Positions 1 to 3,253 of a stretch of 10,159 nt of DNA are shown piece after piece (the stretch's first letter is position 1; each line of letters opens with the position of its first letter). Origin of the DNA: JBGOUV01 sp041477815. GTDB taxonomy: Bacteria; Acidobacteriota; Terriglobia; Bryobacterales; JACQDG01. Made by a program: the position numbers and the translations under genes. Under the pieces are notes generated by a model. That model did no database searches, was not told the DNA's origin, and was given only the letters and a program-made list of their open reading frames with translations. The DNA is taken from positions 1 through 10,159 of the forward strand of contig JBGOUV010000259.1 of the NCBI GenBank assembly GCA_041477815.1, read 5' to 3'.

Positions 1-44
1 CGCAAAGCCGCCAAGAAGGACTTTGCGATCTTGGCGTCTTGGCG
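1..44. repeat. Short inverted plus tandem repeat, probably the end of a dispersed intergenic element
   Basis: CGCAAAG at 1-7 is the exact reverse complement of CTTTGCG at 21-27. GCCAAGA at 10-16 is the reverse complement of TCTTGGC, which occurs at 29-35 and 37-43 inside two perfect tandem copies of TCTTGGCG (29-36 and 37-44). This nested arrangement is too regular for chance in 44 bases. The words 'GCCAAGA' and 'CTTGGCGTCTTGGCG' resemble short dispersed intergenic repeats that I recall from acidobacterial, planctomycete and related genomes; that link is from memory and untested. The element begins at the window edge, so its left part is probably missing. It lies downstream of the toxin gene and overlaps no convincing coding frame. 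Confidence 0.65.
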
Positions 45-216
45 CGAGATCGGAGTACTGACGCCCGAGTGCCCGCCCGTCCGCTGCCAGAAACGTGGCG
101 GCGACGCTCGAGGCCTTCGACCGCACCGGGGGACGGACGTTCGTGCCGGCCCCCCGGGGGCCGCCGAGCGCGCCGGGGCCGTAGGTAGGCGGTCGCCATC
201 GGCTGGAGTGCCCCAT
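45..216. other. Intergenic stretch, no convincing gene
   Basis: This GC-rich spacer lies between the repeat at 1-44 and the toxin stop codon at 217. It contains a GC palindrome at 148-162 (GGCCCCC, C, GGGGGCC). Neither side of that hairpin has a T-run, so it is not a convincing intrinsic terminator for the toxin operon reading leftward. Frames are open by chance, as expected at this GC content, but none carries a recognisable domain or a ribosome binding site. Confidence 0.5.
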
Positions 217-639
217 TTATTGCTTTCTATGTATCACCCAGTCTTCAATCGTAAGACCATCCACGAATCGGAAGCCGGCATCATTAGTGACCAAGATCAG
301 GTCATGGACTTGGGCGATCGCTGCGATCCACATATCGTTGGTCTCGATCGGCGTCCCCTTGCGCCGAAGGTCGGCGAAGATCTGCGCATACTGCTCGGCT
401 ACCTGAGATGTGATCCCGAGCACTTCGGTGGCTTGCGCCACAGCGAATCGATAGAGCTCTCTCAAACGATCTCTGCGCCCTTCCTCCTCGATCAACTCTA
501 CGCCTGCCAACAATTCCGCCTGGGCTACCACCGGCATGTACAGGGTGGTCTCCGCGGGGAGGGCTTGAATGCGAGCAACAACTTCAGGTCGTCTCCGTTG
601 GATGCTGCTCCAGTGATTCGTGTCCAGCAGGTATTTCAC
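217..639 (-). CDS. vapC: VapC-type PIN-domain ribonuclease toxin
   Basis: Predicted type II toxin. PIN-domain VapC proteins are Mg2+-dependent endoribonucleases that cut specific RNAs, often tRNA or rRNA, when not held by their antitoxin. I start the gene at the GTG at 639, giving 140 aa that begin VKYLLDTN, the usual VapC opening. A longer ATG frame from 678 would overlap the antitoxin by 34 bases and add 13 residues unlike the family. The four expected acidic residues are present: D6 (LLDTN), E42 (AQAELLAGV), D102 (ETNDMWIAA) and D120 (VTNDAGF), so the active site looks intact. The gene begins 5 bases after the antitoxin stop, which fits coupled translation. No strong Shine-Dalgarno sequence is visible at the GTG. 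Its RNA target cannot be read from the sequence. Confidence 0.9.
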   Translation of the reverse strand: MKYLLDTNHWSSIQRRRPEVVARIQALPAETTLYMPVVAQAELLAGVELIEEEGRRDRLRELYRFAVAQATEVLGITSQVAEQYAQIFADLRRKGTPIETNDMWIAAIAQVHDLILVTNDAGFRFVDGLTIEDWVIHRKQ

Positions 640-644
640 GGTTT

Positions 645-872
645 CTAACGCCACATCGACCAATCGATTCGGCGGCACTCCCGGGCAGCCCGTTCCAGAG
701 TTTCCGCTTCCTCATCGGTTAACGACCCGGCCAATTCCAGAATGGCTTGGGGCGATCCCTTCCGTCGCTCCTTCTCTGGCTCCACGATCACTTCCACTCT
801 GGTGCCTTCGGCGAATGGGAGCGGCTCATCCAGGGCGATTCCATTGCTCTTGACTGTGCCTCGGTAGCTCAT
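645..872 (-). CDS. AF2212/DUF104-type antitoxin, cognate partner of VapC
   Basis: A 75-aa protein opening MSYRGTVKSNGIALDEPLPF followed by EGTRVEVIVEP. This is the typical beginning of the AF2212-like (DUF104) antitoxin family: a small swapped-beta N-terminal half, probably dimerising and DNA-binding. The second half (about residues 38-75) is a charged helical tail ending RRIDWSMWR. In VapB-like antitoxins such a tail occupies the toxin active site. A ribosome binding site, GGGGAG, lies 8 bases before the ATG. The gene sits directly upstream of vapC in the usual antitoxin-first order, and by analogy the pair should repress its own promoter. Family assignment rests on N-terminal similarity recalled from known members; the toxin-antitoxin role is well supported by the neighbour. 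Confidence 0.82.
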   Translation of the reverse strand: MSYRGTVKSNGIALDEPLPFAEGTRVEVIVEPEKERRKGSPQAILELAGSLTDEEAETLERAARECRRIDWSMWR

Positions 873-880
873 GAGGTTGT

Positions 881-886
881 CTCCCC
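881..886 (-). promoter_or_regulatory. Shine-Dalgarno of the DUF104-type antitoxin
   Basis: Reading leftward, GGGGAG precedes the antitoxin ATG (872-870) by 8 bases. The toxin downstream has no comparable site. Stronger antitoxin translation than toxin translation is a common arrangement in such operons. Confidence 0.6.
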
Positions 887-895
887 GCTACTACT

Positions 896-1090
896 TCATT
901 CAGGCGCCAAACGGCTCTGCCGTCGTAGACCGTAAATGAGGCGGACGAATTGCGCGGCTTCCACAGGATCGGCTGCCACGGAATGCCGGAGAAGTTCCTC
1001 CCGACTGATCCCGCGTTTTGATCGAGCCTTCTGCCCGAGCGTTCTCCGGCTTGTCGCCGGTGTCAGCCCTCTTATGGTGACCCTTGCCAC
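896..1090 (-). CDS. Small protein of 64 aa upstream of the toxin-antitoxin pair; possible ribbon-helix-helix antitoxin or remnant
   Basis: I do not firmly recognise this protein. It starts at a GTG at 1090 and ends 23 bases before the antitoxin start, on the same strand, so it could be the first gene of the operon. The opening VARVTIRGLTPAT looks like the beta strand and turn of FitA/ribbon-helix-helix antitoxins (typically 'A-S-V-T-I-R-N-L'). The following residues, through KARSKRGISREELLRHSV, could form the two helices, with an expected hydrophobic pattern. The C-terminal part, ending AQFVRLIYGLRRQSRLAPE, is an amphipathic basic helix. There is no Shine-Dalgarno sequence at the GTG. A TATACT box lies 6 bases upstream, which would suit a leaderless start. 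It may be a genuine third component, an orphan antitoxin, or a decaying piece of a longer gene. Confidence 0.45.
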   Translation of the reverse strand: MARVTIRGLTPATSRRTLGQKARSKRGISREELLRHSVAADPVEAAQFVRLIYGLRRQSRLAPE

Positions 1091-1096
1091 GTTTCA

Positions 1097-1102
1097 AGTA
1101 TA
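1097..1102 (-). promoter_or_regulatory. Candidate -10 box for the leftward toxin-antitoxin operon
   Basis: On the minus strand TATACT (5 of 6 matches to TATAAT) sits 6 bases before the GTG at 1090. That spacing would place the transcription start at or next to the start codon, giving a leaderless message. I cannot find a good -35 at 16-18 bases, so this is a weak call based on position and the -10 alone. Confidence 0.35.
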
Positions 1103-1111
1103 CCGCCGAAC

Positions 1112-1126
1112 CCCGTACAATACGGG
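1112..1126. repeat. Perfect 6-bp inverted repeat between divergent units; candidate operator
   Basis: CCCGTA (1112-1117), a CAA spacer, and TACGGG (1121-1126) form a perfect palindrome. It lies between the leftward toxin-antitoxin operon (start 1090) and the rightward pseudogene (ribosome binding site from 1129). A rightward -10-like TACAAT (1116-1121) is embedded in it, with a weak TTTCAA -35 at 1092-1097 (18-bp spacing). Autorepression by antitoxins through palindromes near their promoter is well established for type II modules; assigning this palindrome to that role is inference. Confidence 0.4.
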
Positions 1127-1128
1127 TA

Positions 1129-1136
1129 GGAGGAGG
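1129..1136 (+). promoter_or_regulatory. Strong Shine-Dalgarno deciding a TTG start
   Basis: GGAGGAGG is followed by a 5-base spacer (ACCCT) and then TTG at 1142. This near-ideal site is the reason for choosing TTG at 1142 as the original start of the following pseudogene. It shows that the start region is still well preserved although the body of the gene has decayed. Confidence 0.7.
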
Positions 1137-1141
1137 ACCCT

Positions 1142-1763
1142 TTGCCAACCAAGACCACCTCGCCCACCCCTCCTGTTCCACTCTGGCGGCGCCGATCTCG
1201 GCTGGGAGCGGGGCTCGCCGCAGCCGGTCTGTACGCCCTCGCAGCATGGTACTTCATACGATCTGGCCAGCAACAACCCTCACCGAAAAACGCTATGCTT
1301 GCGCAGCTTACCGATCAGCCTGGCCAAGAGCTGTTCCCGAGCCTTTCTCGGGATGCCAAATTCGTAGCCTACCCGGCTAGTGGACACATATTTTTACAAC
1401 ACATTGGCGAGAAGAGTCGGATCGACCGCACCAAAGATTCGACGAGCCACCACTGGCAGCCCGCTTTCTCTCCCGACTGCTGGCGATACCGGTAGTGGCG
1501 GGATAGTCGTTCATTCCTTAAAGGATTGGACATGCCAGCAGCTCACGGATGCAGGGAACTTTCCTATTTGGTTGAGCGACAGCCGCAGACTGATGTTCAG
1601 CCACGGGGACAAGATCTTGGTGGCCGATACAAAATCAGGCAGGGCTCACGAAATTCTGTCCGCCACTCCCCCTATCGTTTTGGGACTCTCCAGGGATGAT
1701 CGCCTGATTTATTTCTCCACGATCTCAGTGGAGACTGACATCCGGATGTCCAGTCTGAAATGA
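1142..1763 (+). pseudogene. Degraded membrane-anchored TolB/PD40 beta-propeller protein (frameshift and internal deletion)
   Basis: The N-terminal frame runs from TTG 1142 to a stop at 1493-1495. It has a short cytoplasmic start, one membrane helix (about residues 20-42) and one propeller repeat containing LTDQPGQELFPSLSRD. It then enters a second repeat at HHWQPAFSPD and runs into the stop. The rest continues in another frame from about 1485 to the TGA at 1761. That part carries QQLTDAGNFPIWLSDSRRL and ends SRDDRLIYFSTISVETDI, then RMSSLK. This matches the usual C-terminus of acidobacterial PD40 propellers that follow a Ser/Thr kinase or winged-helix domain. The two parts total about 205 residues, too few for a full propeller of roughly six blades, so the middle is deleted as well as frameshifted. 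No kinase or DNA-binding domain precedes the membrane helix. Product presumed non-functional. A sequencing error could explain the frameshift but not the missing blades. Confidence 0.8.
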
Positions 1764-2801
1764 CTAGGCGATGTGCGCCCCCCGCGTCTCCAGGTACACC
1801 GCGTAGAGCGACTGGCTGCCGGTCATGAACAGCCGGTTGCGCTTGGTCCCCCCGAAGCAGACGTTGGAGCAGATCTCCGGCAGCAGGATCATGCCGATCC
1901 GCTCACCCGACGGGGCGAACGTGTGGACCCCGTCGTAACCGGGCCCCACCCAGCCGGCCCCCACCCAGATGTTGCCGTCGACGTCGGCGCGGATGCCGTC
2001 GGCCAGTCCGGCGCCCTTGCCGGCCAGCTCCATCGAGCAGAACCGGCGGCTGTTGCGCAGCGTCTTGCCGTCGGCCACGTCCCACACCTGGATGATCTTC
2101 GGCGCCTGCGGATTGTGGGTGGCGCCGGTGTCGGCGATGTAGAGCTTCTTGTAGTCCGGCGAAAAGCAGAGGCCGTTCGGCTTGAACAGCTCGTCGGTGA
2201 CCAGGTCCATGCGGCCGGTCTTGCCGTCGATGCGGTAGACGGCCTCCTTGAGGAGCAGCTCGCCCTTGTTGCCTTCGTAGTCGAGCAGAGCGCCGTAGCC
2301 CGGGTCGGTGAACCAGATGTCGCCGTCGGGATGTACTACTACGTCGTTGGGGGCGTTGAGGGCCTTGCCCTGCCACTTGTCGGCCAGGACGGTCGTCTTG
2401 CCGTTGGCCTCGTAGCGGACCACCCGCCGGTTGCCGTGCTCGCAGGCGATCTGCCGGCCCTGCCAGTCGAAGGTGTTGCCGTTGCTGTTCCCGGCCGGAT
2501 TGCGGAACACGCTGACGTGCCCGTCCTCTTCGAGCCACCGCATCTGCACGTTGTTGGGAATATCGCTCCACACCAGGTAGCGGCCGACGCCGTTCCAGGC
2601 CGGCCCCTCCGCCCACATCATGCCAGTATGCAGCCGCTGGATCGGCGTATTGCTGATCTTGTATTTGGCGAACCGCTGGTCGAGCACCACCACGTCGGGC
2701 TCGGGGTAGCGGACCGGGGCCTTGCCGCTCCAGTCGCGGGGGGTTTGGGCGGCGAGAGGAGCGGCCAGAAGAAACGAGCGTCGGCTGAAGTGTAGCGCCA
2801 T
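1764..2801 (-). CDS. Tat-exported SMP-30/gluconolactonase-family protein
   Basis: A 345-aa six-bladed SMP-30/gluconolaconase/LRE-like propeller. Family members hydrolyse sugar lactones or related esters using one divalent metal. The N-terminus SRRSFLLAAPLAAQT is a twin-arginine signal, so the folded enzyme should act in the periplasm. The expected metal and substrate residues are visible: E65 (WAEGPAW), N152 (APNDVVVHPDG), N209 (KPNGLCFSPD) and D268 (LADGIRAD). Length agrees with exported members. The ribosome binding site AGGAGGAGG, 5 bases before the ATG, supports this start. The stop of the upstream DUF4440 gene forms the first bases of that site, so the two genes are almost certainly cotranscribed and coupled. 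Its stop directly abuts the stop of the convergent pseudogene. The exact substrate is unknown. Confidence 0.92.
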   Translation of the reverse strand: MALHFSRRSFLLAAPLAAQTPRDWSGKAPVRYPEPDVVVLDQRFAKYKISNTPIQRLHTGMMWAEGPAWNGVGRYLVWSDIPNNVQMRWLEEDGHVSVFRNPAGNSNGNTFDWQGRQIACEHGNRRVVRYEANGKTTVLADKWQGKALNAPNDVVVHPDGDIWFTDPGYGALLDYEGNKGELLLKEAVYRIDGKTGRMDLVTDELFKPNGLCFSPDYKKLYIADTGATHNPQAPKIIQVWDVADGKTLRNSRRFCSMELAGKGAGLADGIRADVDGNIWVGAGWVGPGYDGVHTFAPSGERIGMILLPEICSNVCFGGTKRNRLFMTGSQSLYAVYLETRGAHIA

Positions 2802-2806
2802 GTGAT

Positions 2807-2815
2807 CCTCCTCCT
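2807..2815 (-). promoter_or_regulatory. Shine-Dalgarno of the SMP-30 gene overlapping the upstream stop codon
   Basis: Reading leftward, TAG (2816-2814), the stop of the DUF4440 gene, runs straight into AGGAGGAGG. Five bases follow before the ATG at 2801. A ribosome finishing the first gene would lie over the initiation site of the second, a classical layout for translational coupling. Confidence 0.75.
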
Positions 2816-3230
2816 ACGGCAGCTTGGTGGTCTGGTGAGCTACCAGCCGCCACTGTACACCCTGCTTGACCCAGAAGTGCATGATCATCAGGCGGTCATC
2901 GAAGGGATTCCCGTTACTCTTGCCGGTCATGCGGGCCTTGGAGTGCGCGACGGCGGAGTCGCCGTAGATCCGGACGGTGGTGCTTTGGAGCTCGATGGCA
3001 TCGTACTTCTGGGCGCCGCTGTGGAGCCGGGCCAGGTACTCCTTCTTCGTCTCGATGTTGCCCGTGGAATGGGCGTAGATGAGCCCGTCGCCGAGGATAC
3101 GATCGAGGGCGGCGTAGTCCAGTCCGGTGACGGCCGCGGTCCACCCTTTCTCGGCCTTGCGGATCTCTTCGTCGGTGGCGGCGGGTAGCAGGGTGAAGGC
3201 GGTGAGGAGAAGCGGGATGATTCGGCGCAT
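2814..3230 (-). CDS. Secreted DUF4440 / SnoaL-like (NTF2-fold) protein
   Basis: A 138-aa protein with an N-terminal Sec signal (MRRIIPLLLTAFTLLPAA, cleavage probably near residue 18). The rest fits the small cone-shaped NTF2-like DUF4440 fold: an opening helix at EEIRKAEKGWTAAVTGLDY, the ALDRILGDGLIYAHSTG turn, and a C-terminal sheet ending VKQGVQWRLVAHQTTKLP. DUF4440 proteins are mostly uncharacterised; some NTF2-fold relatives are isomerases or ligand binders, so no reaction can be assigned. It is the first gene of a two-gene unit with the SMP-30 lactonase, with a 12-base gap. No strong Shine-Dalgarno sequence is seen. A TATCAT box lies 7 bases upstream of the ATG, which could mean a nearly leaderless transcript. 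The divergent kelch gene starts only 23 bases away. Confidence 0.88.
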   Translation of the reverse strand: MRRIIPLLLTAFTLLPAATDEEIRKAEKGWTAAVTGLDYAALDRILGDGLIYAHSTGNIETKKEYLARLHSGAQKYDAIELQSTTVRIYGDSAVAHSKARMTGKSNGNPFDDRLMIMHFWVKQGVQWRLVAHQTTKLP

Positions 3231-3253
3231 GAAGAGGATGATAGCATTCCCTT
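3231..3253. promoter_or_regulatory. 23-bp divergent intergenic region, possible back-to-back -10 boxes
   Basis: This is the whole gap between the leftward DUF4440 ATG (3230) and the rightward kelch ATG (3254). Leftward, TATCAT (3243-3238) lies 7 bases before its start codon. Rightward, TAGCAT (3242-3247) lies 6 bases before its ATG. The two boxes overlap. Any -35 elements must lie inside the opposite gene's coding region. This is seen by eye only; -10 motifs are weak evidence in isolation. Confidence 0.35.

Noticed and set aside
148..162. GC palindrome as an intrinsic terminator of the toxin operon
   Set aside because: There is no T-run on either side, and it lies 55 bases beyond the toxin stop.
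62..184. Open frame reading AATLEAFDRTGGRTFVP near its middle, possibly the tail of a decayed gene
   Set aside because: It has no start, no ribosome binding site and no recognisable domain. At this GC content a frame of about 40 codons is expected by chance.
31..648. Rightward 205-aa frame opposite the toxin
   Set aside because: It lies antisense to an intact PIN-domain gene and has no family-like sequence.
217..678. Longer toxin starting at the ATG at 678
   Set aside because: It would overlap the antitoxin by 34 bases and add 13 residues before the canonical VKYLLDTN start.
1773..2795. Rightward 340-aa frame opposite the SMP-30 gene
   Set aside because: It is a compositional mirror of a well-supported enzyme gene, with Val/Ala/Gly/His-rich sequence and no motifs.
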